Of a stretch of 64,000 nt of DNA, positions 16,677-25,758 are shown in pieces. Location of the stretch: the NCBI GenBank assembly GCA_025359945.1, contig JANYDD010000051.1, positions 24,167 to 88,166 of the forward strand, read 5' to 3'. The notes under the pieces were generated by a model. That model ran no database searches and was not told the DNA's origin. It saw only the letters and a program-made list of their open reading frames with translations. A program made the position numbers and the translations under genes. Origin of the DNA: Bdellovibrio sp. (GTDB lineage Bacteria > Bdellovibrionota > Bdellovibrionia > Bdellovibrionales > Bdellovibrionaceae). Each line of letters begins with the position of its first letter. Position 1 is the first letter of the stretch.

Positions 16677-17551
16677 GGCCTGTGAGCTTTGTGCAGATGC
16701 TGATCAATTTTTAGATTTAAATAATCCGGAAAATCCAGCTGCGTGCAGTGCGATCCATATGGGACCACGACGAACTCGTGATCTTTTAAATTATTTCTGA
16801 AAACTTCTTGTCTTGAGATTGGAGTCACGTGGTCTTTCTCCCCCGCAACCACAAGCGTAGGTTTGGTAATTAAGGGCAGCTGCTTTTCACCATCAAAATC
16901 CATCATGCTATCGAACAGACCAATAAAAACACTTAACGGAACTTGCGCTACACCTTTTAGATAAATTTCAATGTCCTGAAAGGGGGTCAGTTTTAAATTA
17001 AATCCCCCAACAAGCCCCGTGAAAAAAGCCGACACGGGATTATCGACGACGTTTTTCCAAATCATGTCCCACGTAATGCTGTTGTTCGAGTATTGGGATT
17101 GAACGTAGCGAAAAGCATTTTCCACCAAAGGCATACCAAACATATCTTTGATTGGGTTTTTTACAAAACCATTTACAAAAGAAAAGCTTAAAACGCGGTC
17201 CTGATATTTCTTGGAAAACTCCACTAAAATGGGAACTCCAAAACTATGCCCTAAGAAATGGGCGTGAGAAATTTCTAAATGTTTTAAGAGAAAAAACAAA
17301 TCTTCGGAAAGGCTTTCAATTTTTAAATTTTCATTCGAAATGGGCTGCGCACTTTTGTGGTGCCCTCGCAAATCAAACGTGATGACCTGATAATTTTTTG
17401 AGAAATATTCAGTCTGAAAATGCCAGTGGTTCATTTGGCAAGCCAGGCCATACACAAAAACCAAAGGGGTCCCGCGACCGCGGACTTCGAAATAAATCTC
17501 GGTGTCATCAAAGCTTTTAAAGGTGCCGGTTTTTTTTGAAATGGATGTCAC
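16673..17551 (-). CDS. Alpha/beta-hydrolase fold protein
   Basis: 292 residues with the hydrolase order: oxyanion region [13 protein letters not shown], nucleophile elbow GHSFG (Ser about 103), acid in GEKDHVTP, and histidine in YGSHCTQLD near the C-terminus. The triad is complete, so it should be an active esterase or related hydrolase; the substrate is unknown. Its start overlaps the FHA gene by 4 nt, so the two are translated together. No signal peptide, so cytoplasmic. Confidence 0.88.
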   Translation of the reverse strand: MTSISKKTGTFKSFDDTEIYFEVRGRGTPLVFVYGLACQMNHWHFQTEYFSKNYQVITFDLRGHHKSAQPISNENLKIESLSEDLFFLLKHLEISHAHFLGHSFGVPILVEFSKKYQDRVLSFSFVNGFVKNPIKDMFGMPLVENAFRYVQSQYSNNSITWDMIWKNVVDNPVSAFFTGLVGGFNLKLTPFQDIEIYLKGVAQVPLSVFIGLFDSMMDFDGEKQLPLITKPTLVVAGEKDHVTPISRQEVFRNNLKDHEFVVVPYGSHCTQLDFPDYLNLKIDQHLHKAHRP

Positions 17552-18231
17552 GGTTCAAATGAAATTCGAAGAATGGTTTCACCAATTCGAATTTCGTCTC
17601 CTTCCCGAAGGATCTCGGTTGTTTTAGGGTGATTATTAAGTTTTACAAACTCTGGGCTGTGGTTGATAAAACGGGCTCGTCCAAGGTCGGGCTGAAGTTC
17701 AAAGGCCAAGGCCGGGCTGCCGGGGTCGTCTAAAATAATGTCCAAAACTTTACTGCCGACTTTTCTGGGGCCGTATCCCAACAAAACATGCTGATCCAAT
17801 TGAATCCCTTGGGTAAAGGTAAGTTTAATCATGGGTTCAAAGGCCTGAACGGGACTAAACGTTTGAGCCGCAGGCCCCAGCGCGCGCGCTTTCTCGGTAA
17901 TCCACCACTTGATTTTGGCTCGCCAGTGGTCTTCTGCGGCCGGCGCTTGGTAGTCGACAACAAGCATTTCTGTCTGACCAATACTTATTTTCTCGCCAGG
18001 ACTTAATAGAACTTCGTCCACTTTTACTGCGCCTAAGAAAATACCATTGGCGGACCGAAGGTCCTCTAGATACCAGCTGTCATCGCGGAAAATGATCTGA
18101 GCGTGTTCATTCGACGTTTTTTTGTCTTTAAGCTGGATGTCGCCTTTTGATCGACCAATAATTGCCCCATTTTTTAGAGGGAAAATCTTGTTTTTAAGCT
18201 GGCCATTAAGGATTTTGAAAGCAAGGGACAT
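17548..18231 (-). CDS. Protein with two FHA-type domains
   Basis: 227 residues. The first forkhead-associated domain (about 5-95) is typical, with GRSKGDIQLKDKKTSNEHAQI and SANGIFL, keeping the Gly-Arg, Ser and His-type positions used to bind phosphothreonine. A second, weaker one (about 135-227) has FINHSPEFVKLNN and EGDEIRIGET. A pair of FHA domains suggests a scaffold for phosphorylated partners, although no kinase gene is nearby. It is co-translated with the hydrolase. Confidence 0.85.
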   Translation of the reverse strand: MSLAFKILNGQLKNKIFPLKNGAIIGRSKGDIQLKDKKTSNEHAQIIFRDDSWYLEDLRSANGIFLGAVKVDEVLLSPGEKISIGQTEMLVVDYQAPAAEDHWRAKIKWWITEKARALGPAAQTFSPVQAFEPMIKLTFTQGIQLDQHVLLGYGPRKVGSKVLDIILDDPGSPALAFELQPDLGRARFINHSPEFVKLNNHPKTTEILREGDEIRIGETILRISFEP

Positions 18232-18374
18232 CTTTCCACATTAAGATGACTTGATTTATTGTTCAACCCATCACTGTCATTGAACTTGTTCTCTGGAAAG
18301 TCTCGTGATACCCCTTTTGCACCTTGCAAATACAATTGAGTATTTTGCCGCTAGACCATAAGGAGTTTAAAAAA

Positions 18375-18842
18375 ATGGAAAAGCAAGAAAAGCCATCAAC
18401 CGAATCGAAAAGCACAAACCCAAAAAATAAGCCTCGCCCCTACGAAGCCGTCTTGATTTTACAGTCCGAGACCCCCATCGACGAACAAAAAGAAATTTTA
18501 CGCAAAAGTAAAAATATCATTCTAAATTTTAAAGGCAGCGTTTTTTCTTTAGATACTTGGGGAAAAAGAAATTTAGCAAACCCAATCAAGAAAAATAAAA
18601 AAGGAATCTATTTTCATTATTTGTTTGAAGCCCTTCCCGGATCAATTATGGAAATGGAACGTAACTACAGAATTAATGACCGAGTTCTCCGCTACATGAA
18701 TACCAGCTTAGATTCGCGAATTCCTCTTTCCAAACACGCCGAAGCTTTTAAGACCAAACTGCAAGAGTCAGCTCAGCGTGAAAAAGAGCGCGAAGCTAAA
18801 TTTCAGGCGCGTAGGTCTGCAATGGCCGCGGATCGTGAGTGA
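18375..18842 (+). CDS. rpsF: 30S ribosomal protein S6
   Basis: 155 residues from ATG 18375, chosen because AAGGAG lies just before it at 18360-18365; an in-frame start at 18324 lacks this. The S6 fold is seen in RPYEAVLILQSE and WGKRNLANPIKKNKKGIYFHYLFEA. It has a charged 20-residue N-terminal extension and a charged Glu/Arg-rich C-terminal tail, longer than in E. coli. The stop overlaps the next gene by 4 nt. rpsR, usually next to it, is absent. Confidence 0.95.
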   Translation: MEKQEKPSTESKSTNPKNKPRPYEAVLILQSETPIDEQKEILRKSKNIILNFKGSVFSLDTWGKRNLANPIKKNKKGIYFHYLFEALPGSIMEMERNYRINDRVLRYMNTSLDSRIPLSKHAEAFKTKLQESAQREKEREAKFQARRSAMAADRE

Positions 18843-19759
18843 GGGAACGTCCGCTCTCAAAATTTTTCCTTTTAGTTTCGTTAGGCACAATCCTTAGCTT
18901 TTTATCATTATTTATGGCGGGACCTTTCTTAAGAGTGGTCCACCGAATTTATGGATCAAAAATGTTTTGGTTTTGCGGCGCATTTATCAGTGCGTTTTTG
19001 GCGCTTGGAAAAATACCCTTACTGCCTGCTTTGATTGGATCGGTTTGGCTGACAGTTGGTTTGTTCGAAGAATTCGAACTTCGCGGGAAAGCCGGTTTTA
19101 TGGCCGGCCTAACGGCTGTAGTGGCGGGAACTATTTTTATGATCGAAGTCCCCGCAATTTGGTCCGCAAATCTGGGGATTGATCTGAAAGAAGAACTTAA
19201 AAAAGCACTTCAGCTTCAATTTGATGGCAACGCCACGCTAAAAAATTGGATGGAGGCCTCGCAGATGGACGCCAATATGATTTTGGCGATGACCCCTGGG
19301 TTTGTGGCGGTATTGTTACTGATGACCTTGGCTTTTGGACTAATATTGGATCGAAAGTTAGCCACTGCGTTTGGTCTAAAATTCAACCAAGTGGCTACGC
19401 AGATTCGGTTGATTGAATTCAAAGTTCCTGAATTTACGATTTGGTTTTTGATGATCGTTTTTGTGATGAGTTTCTTGCGCACACCCTACCCGTGGGTGAC
19501 GATCGTGGGGTCAAATCTACTGATTGTTTTGGTGGGGGTTTATTTTTTTCAAGGATTGGCGATCCTTGAAACCTTGTTTTTGGCATTGCGAGCAGGCTTT
19601 TTAATTCGAATGGCAGTCTACTTTTTGATTGTAGGACAGCTCTTTTTTTTACTAAGTTTTCTTGGTATCATCGACTATTGGCTTGATTTTAGAGCAAAAA
19701 TCCGTAAAAGAAATCAAGCCCAACGGAATAACGGAAAACAAAATGGAGAGCATTTATGA
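18839..19759 (+). CDS. DUF2232 (YybS-like) multi-pass membrane protein
   Basis: 306 residues with about eight hydrophobic helices. It sits between rpsF and rplI, overlapping both by 4 nt, a context known for DUF2232 proteins in delta-like bacteria and Firmicutes. The C-terminus is basic (KIRKRNQAQRNNGKQN). The function of the family is unknown. The name rests on topology and position more than on single residues. Confidence 0.75.
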   Translation: MRERPLSKFFLLVSLGTILSFLSLFMAGPFLRVVHRIYGSKMFWFCGAFISAFLALGKIPLLPALIGSVWLTVGLFEEFELRGKAGFMAGLTAVVAGTIFMIEVPAIWSANLGIDLKEELKKALQLQFDGNATLKNWMEASQMDANMILAMTPGFVAVLLLMTLAFGLILDRKLATAFGLKFNQVATQIRLIEFKVPEFTIWFLMIVFVMSFLRTPYPWVTIVGSNLLIVLVGVYFFQGLAILETLFLALRAGFLIRMAVYFLIVGQLFFLLSFLGIIDYWLDFRAKIRKRNQAQRNNGKQNGEHL

Positions 19760-20199
19760 AAATCATATTACAAAAAGATGTTAAGGACGTGGGCAAAGTA
19801 GGCGACGTGGTGAACGTGTCTTCAGGCTTTGCGCGAAATTTTTTATTTCCACGCAAATTAGCTGCCGAAGCTTCTGAAGCTAAAGTGACCGAGTGGGAAC
19901 ATTTAAAACGGGTGGCTGAATCCAAAAAGAAAAAGGCCGTTAAAGAACGCCAAGAGCTTTTAGAAAAAATCAGCGGCGTTTCTGTAAAATTCAAAATGGC
20001 TGCAGGCGAGACCGAAAAACTTTTCGGGACGGTGACCACGCATGAAATCTCAAAAGAATTTTTTAAGCTTGGGTTTTCTATCGATCGCAAAGACATTCAC
20101 CTTGACGAGCCCATTAAAATGTTGGGAACACACAAGGCAATCGTTCGCATGGGCGAAGGTTTAGAAACCTCTGTTCAAATTGTTGTCGAAAAAAACTAA
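19756..20199 (+). CDS. rplI: 50S ribosomal protein L9
   Basis: 147 residues with the L9 N-terminal domain KDVKDVGKVGDVVNVSSGFARNFL, the long connecting helix, and the C-terminal rRNA-binding domain with KLFGTVTTHEIS. The start overlaps the preceding membrane-protein stop by 4 nt. It is the end of the rpsF group; the remnant CPBP frame begins inside its last codons. Confidence 0.97.
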   Translation: MKIILQKDVKDVGKVGDVVNVSSGFARNFLFPRKLAAEASEAKVTEWEHLKRVAESKKKKAVKERQELLEKISGVSVKFKMAAGETEKLFGTVTTHEISKEFFKLGFSIDRKDIHLDEPIKMLGTHKAIVRMGEGLETSVQIVVEKN

Positions 20200-20806
20200 T
20201 TTAAAAAAACAAAATTTAGTTTGGGCCGGGTTAGGCATGATCTACCTGGTCGTTCGCTTTGGATTTACCCTTAAGTTAGATTCGTATGGTTGATATGCAT
20301 CTTACATTCTTGAAATGATCCTGGTGATCGGGTCTGTGGTCCTTACCGCCAGAGATTTTTTCAAAAACCCAATTCCATCAAGAATCCAACTTTATTTTTT
20401 TCCATTGTCAGCGATCGCTGGATTTTTAGTTTTTAGGTTTGCGGGCTGGTTTCGAATTGTAGCTCCCTTTGATTTGCGATCTGGACTTACGATTTTATTT
20501 TTACTGGTAGTAGCCCGGTTACTTGAAGAACTTATTTTTCGATTTTTTTTGTGGGCTTCGGTTTTGAGTTTCTCCGCAAAACCAATTTGGGCCTGGGTTC
20601 TGACCACTCTGTTTTTTAGCTACTCACATTTGCACGCAATTTGGTTTGCGCCGGAATCAATTCACGGCTTTATCATCTACCAAACTCTTTACACTATAGC
20701 CTTGGGTGCTGCCTGCGGGTATTTTATTTGGAAGAACTTGTCCATCTTTAACGCCGTTCTAGTTCACTTCGCATTTAATTTGGGATTTTTCCTAGCAACT
20801 TTCTGA
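20183..20806 (+). pseudogene. CPBP-family intramembrane protease, reading frame interrupted by TGA
   Basis: The intact part from ATG 20315 (163 residues) has the CPBP (Abi) motifs: EELIFRFFLW with the glutamate pair, SYSHLHAIW, and VHFAFNLGF. The frame upstream is also clearly coding (TTG 20183, VWAGLGMIYLVVRFGF as a first membrane helix, then LDSYG). It runs without shift into the rest, broken only by TGA at 20291-20293. No ribosome site precedes ATG 20315. So the gene is a recent nonsense mutant, a short variant starting at 20315, or a base error. All active-site residues are downstream of the stop. Confidence 0.7.
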
Positions 20807-20946
20807 ATTCCAAAGTCCCGCGAAGAAAGCTGCAAAAGTATAGATAAGTTTGTTGTCGATAAACTTGAAAAGTTTGGTTAGACTAAACAACTCGATTTAT
20901 CGGATTTTAAATGTTTGACGCAATTTTTACGAATATGAATATTGGT

Positions 20947-23322
20947 TTAATTGGCCCCGGGATTTGCTGCCTTTCCGGCGGCGCGCTTGTAGTCGATTTG
21001 ATTTAGAAAATTGGTATAAGCGCATGTTCGCTTGTCTAGACTGCCATCGCGGTAGTCTTTAAATTTGACGACGACTCCGTTCATTTCAATCTTGGCGTCT
21101 TCGCATTCTTTGGTGACATCTGAAAGATCTGTTAGGCCAAGCGCTTGGATACAAAAGTGATCTTTTAATTTTGGATCCACATTTTCCGCCAGCCCTGCCG
21201 CCAGATTTTTTTCTTTCGAGTCTTTTTTGTTCAATAGAAGAAAGGCATTTTTGCTGTAAGGTTTAAAAAATTTTGAGAACGAATCAAGTTGAGTGGCGCT
21301 TAGTAGCGCACCGCTTTTTAGATCTATACTCTGCGTGTAAGGATTTTTTAGTGAAAACACTTGTCGAGTGAAATCTTGGGTCTCTAGAAATATCAGAGTT
21401 CCTAGGTCATCAGGATTCGACACAAATTTTGCAAGTTTTTGAGCCTGGTAGTTTTGGACCGATCCAGCGATAGCGGCCACACGTTCTCGGAAAACCCGAT
21501 CAGGATCCAAGAGTTTTGTGACTCTGGTGTAAAGTTCGGTGCTGTCATTCTTGGTGACTTCTTGATCAGATTCCCGAAGCCTTTGTCCCAATTTTACTAT
21601 TGCATCAACCTCTCCCTTAAGTTCGGGAATCCGTAACAAGCCTCCCCTGGACTTTGAAAATTCGGGTGGAATTGACTTGAAAAAACTATGGATATTCTCA
21701 ACGTTTTGTAGGGTGCTTGGAGTTCCTAGTGGCTGGTCCATAAAGTTTAGGAAAAACCTCGAGAGCTGTTCATCTTCGGGCAGATCAACAGTTTTTTGAA
21801 CAACAAGTTGATAGCTGGAAATTCTTGCACTTATTCGATCGAACGCCACATCGCTGGACAATCTTTCCTGGATTGCTTTGGCAGGGGGAAATTGCGTAAT
21901 ATCTTCAGCGCCAAAATATTCGAAAAGCGCTCTTTGAACGGCAACTTCCATTGTGGTGTTACCCTGACCACCCGATAAATTATCTACCCCATACTTTTGT
22001 CTTTTGATTTTTGAGTTCTGGATTTCGGTTCTGAAGCTATCGACCAAATCAAGGAATTCCTTTTCATTGAATATGAGACGAACGAAGTTGTATCTTCTCT
22101 CATCCTCACTAAACTGAGTTTGCAGTTCAGGAGAATTTTGCTGAACCACAACAAAACCATTTGACGATCCAAAAAGTTGAGCCCCATAGTCTCGAACAGC
22201 TGAAAAGATAGCTTTTGCCATGTTCTTTTTTACCGCGTCTGGGACTGAAGAAAGCTCTGCTGACCGAGCTTTTCCGCGGGCTTCGGAAAGCTCGGACTGA
22301 AGCTCTGCCGTCGCAGAAGTAAAGCCACCCCGGATTTTTTGCGAAATCGCTTGGCCAGCTGCCGTTCGAATCGAAGACCCTAGCCATCCAGTTACGGTGT
22401 CCACAGCGTCCTTTGCCGTTTGGCCTTTTCTGACTAGATTCATTGCCTCATTGAATTCTTTCTTCATTACGGGCGAACAATTTTTGCACTGTTCTCCGCT
22501 AAGTTCTGCCAATAGTGATTTCTGTCGGACTAGGTTGCAGTGCTGCTTTGATAAGTTTTCTAACGTACATGACAGACCTGAAACTAAAAGCGCTTGGTGG
22601 GAAGTCTCGAACATGATTCCGGGCGAACTTTGTTTGGCATCTGAAATGTCAAAAATATTCTGCAACACCCGGCCGGCCAGTGAAATCCCGATCCCCAACG
22701 GAGAGGCTGCAAAAAATCCGGCAATGCCAATTAAACCAGCCACGACCTGTCTTCGTAAAATTGGATTTCGATTTAAACAATCGGAATTCTTTCGCAGCAC
22801 CAACGCAAGTTCAGTTCCTATTCCATCCAGCTGTTGGACGCCGGTCAAATACTGTTCCCTAGTCGCGCGTGCACGGGCAATGCCTGCGTGAGCTCTTAGC
22901 CGAATTAGCTCTTGGCGGGCGGTCACAACAATTTGTTGTAAAGCCGACTGCGGCGGATACAAAGCGGCATCTTCAGGTGTTATTTGCTTTCTCATGGCGA
23001 TGTCTGAAAGCGCTTCATCAATGATTTTTTCTTGTTCTTTAATGGCTTCGGATTCGCCATAACTATCGATTTGAGTCAGGATGCCATCGATTTCTGGCAA
23101 TCTGGCTAGGCCCGAGAGCTCGATCGCGCATTCGCGCTGCTGATCAAAGATCTTGTCGGCGGCTTGACGAAGGTTTCTTAGTGAATCACGAACACTTTGG
23201 GTCGCCGTTCCGTTCGTACTATCACAGCGATAGCTTTCCAAAAGAACTTGTCCGGCTTGAGAGCTCAATTGAGCATCTGCAGGATCGATCAGTGCAAAGA
23301 AAAAAAGAAAGAAAGAAATCAC
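20947..23322 (-). CDS. Large exported protein of unknown function
   Basis: 791 residues from GTG 23322, with a signal peptide cleaved near PADAQ. The mature protein is mainly helical and charged, with scattered cysteines (for example CDSTNG, QRECAIE, CKNCSP, CIQALGL) that could form disulfides. A Gly-rich hydrophobic stretch at about 190-215 (AGLIGIAGFFAASPLG) may be a membrane or pore segment. No known domain recognised. Its start overlaps the stop of the 129-residue exported protein (GTGA), so the two form a unit. Possibly a lineage-specific envelope factor. Confidence 0.8.
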   Translation of the reverse strand: MISFFLFFFALIDPADAQLSSQAGQVLLESYRCDSTNGTATQSVRDSLRNLRQAADKIFDQQRECAIELSGLARLPEIDGILTQIDSYGESEAIKEQEKIIDEALSDIAMRKQITPEDAALYPPQSALQQIVVTARQELIRLRAHAGIARARATREQYLTGVQQLDGIGTELALVLRKNSDCLNRNPILRRQVVAGLIGIAGFFAASPLGIGISLAGRVLQNIFDISDAKQSSPGIMFETSHQALLVSGLSCTLENLSKQHCNLVRQKSLLAELSGEQCKNCSPVMKKEFNEAMNLVRKGQTAKDAVDTVTGWLGSSIRTAAGQAISQKIRGGFTSATAELQSELSEARGKARSAELSSVPDAVKKNMAKAIFSAVRDYGAQLFGSSNGFVVVQQNSPELQTQFSEDERRYNFVRLIFNEKEFLDLVDSFRTEIQNSKIKRQKYGVDNLSGGQGNTTMEVAVQRALFEYFGAEDITQFPPAKAIQERLSSDVAFDRISARISSYQLVVQKTVDLPEDEQLSRFFLNFMDQPLGTPSTLQNVENIHSFFKSIPPEFSKSRGGLLRIPELKGEVDAIVKLGQRLRESDQEVTKNDSTELYTRVTKLLDPDRVFRERVAAIAGSVQNYQAQKLAKFVSNPDDLGTLIFLETQDFTRQVFSLKNPYTQSIDLKSGALLSATQLDSFSKFFKPYSKNAFLLLNKKDSKEKNLAAGLAENVDPKLKDHFCIQALGLTDLSDVTKECEDAKIEMNGVVVKFKDYRDGSLDKRTCAYTNFLNQIDYKRAAGKAANPGAN

Positions 23323-23708
23323 TTTTTCACCAACCGAAGTTTTTTTAACAAATCTTTGCTTTGTTCATTTTTAGAAAAAAGCAAGCGCCCTCCCCGAGTC
23401 GAAAAAACATGAACTTTCTCATTTTCTTGAATGGCAAAAATGGCGCCCTGGGGTCCGACTAAGTGTTCGACCTTGGGGGGTGGATTTGACATTTCAGCAG
23501 CAATTTTTTGCGCAGAACGTATGGAAATCGCTCGATATGGTTTTGCCAAAATAAGTTCGTGCTTTTGCGGGCCAACCCAAAAGGCCGTTTGATATTTTGC
23601 CGCATTCGAAATCAAAAGAGTCTGGCCAGGAGGCATTTTAATTTCGTAGATGCCAACCAAGGGTTGTGAATACTCAGCAAAAACAAAGTTTAGAAGAAAG
23701 AAAAGCAT
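23319..23708 (-). CDS. Small exported protein of unknown function
   Basis: 129 residues with a short signal sequence ending at VFAEYS. The rest is beta-rich, with repeating short strands (VGIYEIKMPPGQTLLISNAA, KVHVFSTRGGRLLFSK). No family recognised. It is translationally coupled to the large exported protein downstream, so the pair probably acts together in the periplasm or at the outer membrane. Confidence 0.7.
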   Translation of the reverse strand: MLFFLLNFVFAEYSQPLVGIYEIKMPPGQTLLISNAAKYQTAFWVGPQKHELILAKPYRAISIRSAQKIAAEMSNPPPKVEHLVGPQGAIFAIQENEKVHVFSTRGGRLLFSKNEQSKDLLKKLRLVKK

Positions 23709-23964
23709 TTGAATCCAGAATATGCGTCTTTGAAATTTTCAACAAGTCCAACCCCAAGTCGGCATAGACGAAGGCCGGGCTGTTAGCACTACAGATTTAG
23801 AATTTATGCGCGCCCGACGAGCTGCCGGCCACCAAATGGCCAAGTTAAACGGCTGATCGCTATTAGAATTTCGCCAACGGTTTTAACAAAGTTAAAAAAA
23901 TGCCCGAAAAGCCATAGCAAACTTAAATTTTTGAAATACTTGAAAAGCTGACCAAAAAAGTAGC
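23709..23964. other. Intergenic stretch with no assigned gene
   Basis: 256 bp. A 40-codon open frame on the plus strand (23734-23856) reads like protein but has no normal start except an internal ATG leaving 16 residues, and no ribosome site. It may be a remnant. Nothing else recognised. Confidence 0.4.
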
Positions 23965-24150
23965 CTAATCCGCAAGAATTGTTTTTTGAACGAAGTCTAC
24001 GGTTTGTTCGCGAAGGTCGTTCAGGTCTTTGGGCTCGGAGTTTCCTTTGGAAAAATCGGCCAAGAATTCTAGAACTTGATCTTCGGGCAGTTGAAATTTT
24101 TCGATTAGAATTTTCTTGATTTCGTCCATCATCTTACAGGTAGGATGCAT
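23965..24150 (-). CDS. Small acidic helical protein, unknown
   Basis: Up to 61 residues from ATG 24150; ATG codons at residues 7 and 8 (MMDEIKK) are also possible starts and look more natural. The sequence is acidic and helical (EIKKILIEKFQLPEDQVLEFL). It resembles a small adaptor or carrier-like helical bundle but lacks the DSL motif of acyl carrier proteins. Coding character is fair; no family recognised. Confidence 0.5.
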   Translation of the reverse strand: MHPTCKMMDEIKKILIEKFQLPEDQVLEFLADFSKGNSEPKDLNDLREQTVDFVQKTILAD

Positions 24151-24332
24151 CGGAGACTCAGCACAGTTAATGGAATCTTTTTGGTAGATTAGAACCTAGC
24201 CTTTCTTCTAGTCCAAAATAATCACGCGACGAGAATAGCTCTTTGTCTTTTAGAAATTTCTACCAAAATCGGGAAGCCGCCGACCTGAACGGCTTGGCTC
24301 ATCGGTCTTGAGCCTGTCTTTCGCGTCTTATT

Positions 24333-25115
24333 TTAAATTGGAAAATGATAGTGTTTGTATTCCTTATCAAGACGGTCGGGTACGACCACGTCTTTCATCT
24401 GAGGATCACTAAGTGCCGCATATCCTATGTCGAAATCAAGAGTGACAGCGAAGAATAATTTAGAAGATTTCAGAGCGTTTAGGATCATGGAGTCACTGAA
24501 TGCAGTCCCAGTCTTTTCGCAAATCCCAATCGCACCCGGCCAATCTAGGGAACTGCCAAACAATTCCTTCTGGGATTGCCCGTGAGGGCTAATGTATTCA
24601 ACTCCGCGATCAATCAATGCCTGATCTTCCAGCTCAATCTTGGCCTTAAGGAATACTTCGCAGATTTCCAGCCAACCTTTTTGGCCTGAATGCGGGCCCG
24701 CGGAGAATTCCTTCTTGATTTTCTTGAGTTGAGATTCGTTAAAGACTTTGTCTTTGTCGGAGTCGGCGGCCATACTTGTTTTTAGACTGCCTTTGAGAGT
24801 TTGAATTTTGGCTTTTGCCTCTTTTGGGATTTTTATTTTAGATTGAACATCGACCATGTCGAAAAGATTTTCGGTCAGAATCAGGCGTCGCTGAAACTCC
24901 AGGTATTCTGACCTTGTGTTAACGGTGGCAAATAAACGGTAGTCCTTTTGCAGCAAGAGCTCCCAGACATCGACTACATCGCTGTGAGAATCGCGAATAT
25001 CATAGTTGGCTGAGATCAAAATATTCGTATCAAGGATAGTTCCCTTGTGAGAGTCAAACTTCTTAATGGATGTCAGGTAAGATTCAATTTCTGAGAACGG
25101 TATGACTTTCCCCAA
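24333..25115 (-). CDS. PIN-domain protein, probable toxin of a toxin-antitoxin pair
   Basis: 260 residues from TTG 25115. PIN-like acidic residues appear in order: ILDTNILIS, SEYLEF, GTAFSDSMILNA and TLDFDIGYA, the arrangement of Mg-dependent ribonucleases. It is longer than typical VapC (~130), with a charged middle insert (about 90-170). TTG lies 1 bp beyond the antitoxin stop and AGAGG sits in the antitoxin's last codons, so translation is coupled. RNase toxicity is inferred from fold and context only. Confidence 0.75.
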   Translation of the reverse strand: MGKVIPFSEIESYLTSIKKFDSHKGTILDTNILISANYDIRDSHSDVVDVWELLLQKDYRLFATVNTRSEYLEFQRRLILTENLFDMVDVQSKIKIPKEAKAKIQTLKGSLKTSMAADSDKDKVFNESQLKKIKKEFSAGPHSGQKGWLEICEVFLKAKIELEDQALIDRGVEYISPHGQSQKELFGSSLDWPGAIGICEKTGTAFSDSMILNALKSSKLFFAVTLDFDIGYAALSDPQMKDVVVPDRLDKEYKHYHFPI

Positions 25116-25116
25116 T

Positions 25117-25308
25117 TCAAACCTCTGGCTGCCGAGCGATTTTACGTTTCAGACCTTCCTTGATTTGCTCCTGTTCTTTTTCGATTTCCTTAAAAATTTT
25201 ATTGGCCTTTTCAATCTGATCATCTGTCAGTTTGGGCTTGCGTCGAGCTCTAGATTCACTTGCCAATGTGCGAATGCTCTTGAGTGGTTTATTTTGCCGA
25301 ATAGTCAT
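25117..25308 (-). CDS. Probable antitoxin partner of the PIN protein
   Basis: 63 residues from ATG 25308, chosen because GGTGGAGG precedes it. It is highly charged and basic, with a predicted helix (LTDDQIEKANKIFKEIEKEQ) and an N-terminal basic part (SESRARRKP). It has no clear DNA-binding fold, so it is not a standard VapB. Position immediately upstream of and coupled to the PIN gene is the main argument for an antitoxin role. Confidence 0.6.
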   Translation of the reverse strand: MTIRQNKPLKSIRTLASESRARRKPKLTDDQIEKANKIFKEIEKEQEQIKEGLKRKIARQPEV

Positions 25309-25389
25309 TTTATACCTCCACCTGAGCTTCAATATAGCATGGCTTTTCGAGCTATAACGGCTTGGAAATACTCTATTTTTATCGGATTG

Positions 25390-25638
25390 TCACTCGAATA
25401 TATGGCGCCCGATTGGCGGACAATGTTTGCAAACATTTTCACTCTTCGCAGCTAAAAGTCCAATTTCCCTCCGGTCATTTTTTTGGGTTGCGGGCTCAAG
25501 TTTTCCTAAACCCTGCGCTGCTTTTTCAACAGCCATTTTCTGACTCCAAGCTGCAACCTGCTTTAAGGTGTAGTGTCCGCACGCCGTAGTCAAAATGACC
25601 GAAATCAGCGTTGCTATCCCATCGATTAATTTTTCCAT
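25390..25638 (-). CDS. Small membrane protein, unknown
   Basis: 82 residues with a strong ribosome site (GGAAGGAG, then TAAGGA before ATG). An N-terminal hydrophobic segment (GIATLISVILTTACGH) is followed by a soluble basic part with Cys pairs (NVCKHCPP). Not recognised. It lies between dnaB and the toxin-antitoxin pair, all on the minus strand. Confidence 0.55.
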   Translation of the reverse strand: MEKLIDGIATLISVILTTACGHYTLKQVAAWSQKMAVEKAAQGLGKLEPATQKNDRREIGLLAAKSENVCKHCPPIGRHIFE

Positions 25639-25758
25639 TCCTTACTCCTTCCATAATTCGGCAGGACCGTTAGACCTTGCCCGTTAGACTTACTTCCGCC
25701 GCCAAAATTATTCGTTCTCTAGACTTGGGTCGTGCACCCGGCAACCGGGATTGAACTT

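Noticed and set aside
20291..20293. TGA in the CPBP gene read as tryptophan (changed genetic code)
   Set aside because: Many genes here, such as dapA and sdhA, end in TGA and would run on; a single mutation or sequence error is simpler.
23734..23856. 40-codon protein-like frame on the plus strand
   Set aside because: No normal start codon except an ATG leaving 16 residues and no ribosome site; may be a remnant, so it is only mentioned in the intergenic entry.
24167..24305. Two short protein-like frames on the minus strand after the PIN gene
   Set aside because: One is 26 codons with a weak start; the other has no start codon. Neither has a ribosome site or recognisable relatives.
25737..25749. 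Hairpin CCCGG-CAA-CCGGG after dnaB as a terminator
   Set aside because: The stem is only 5 bp and no T run follows on the minus strand.
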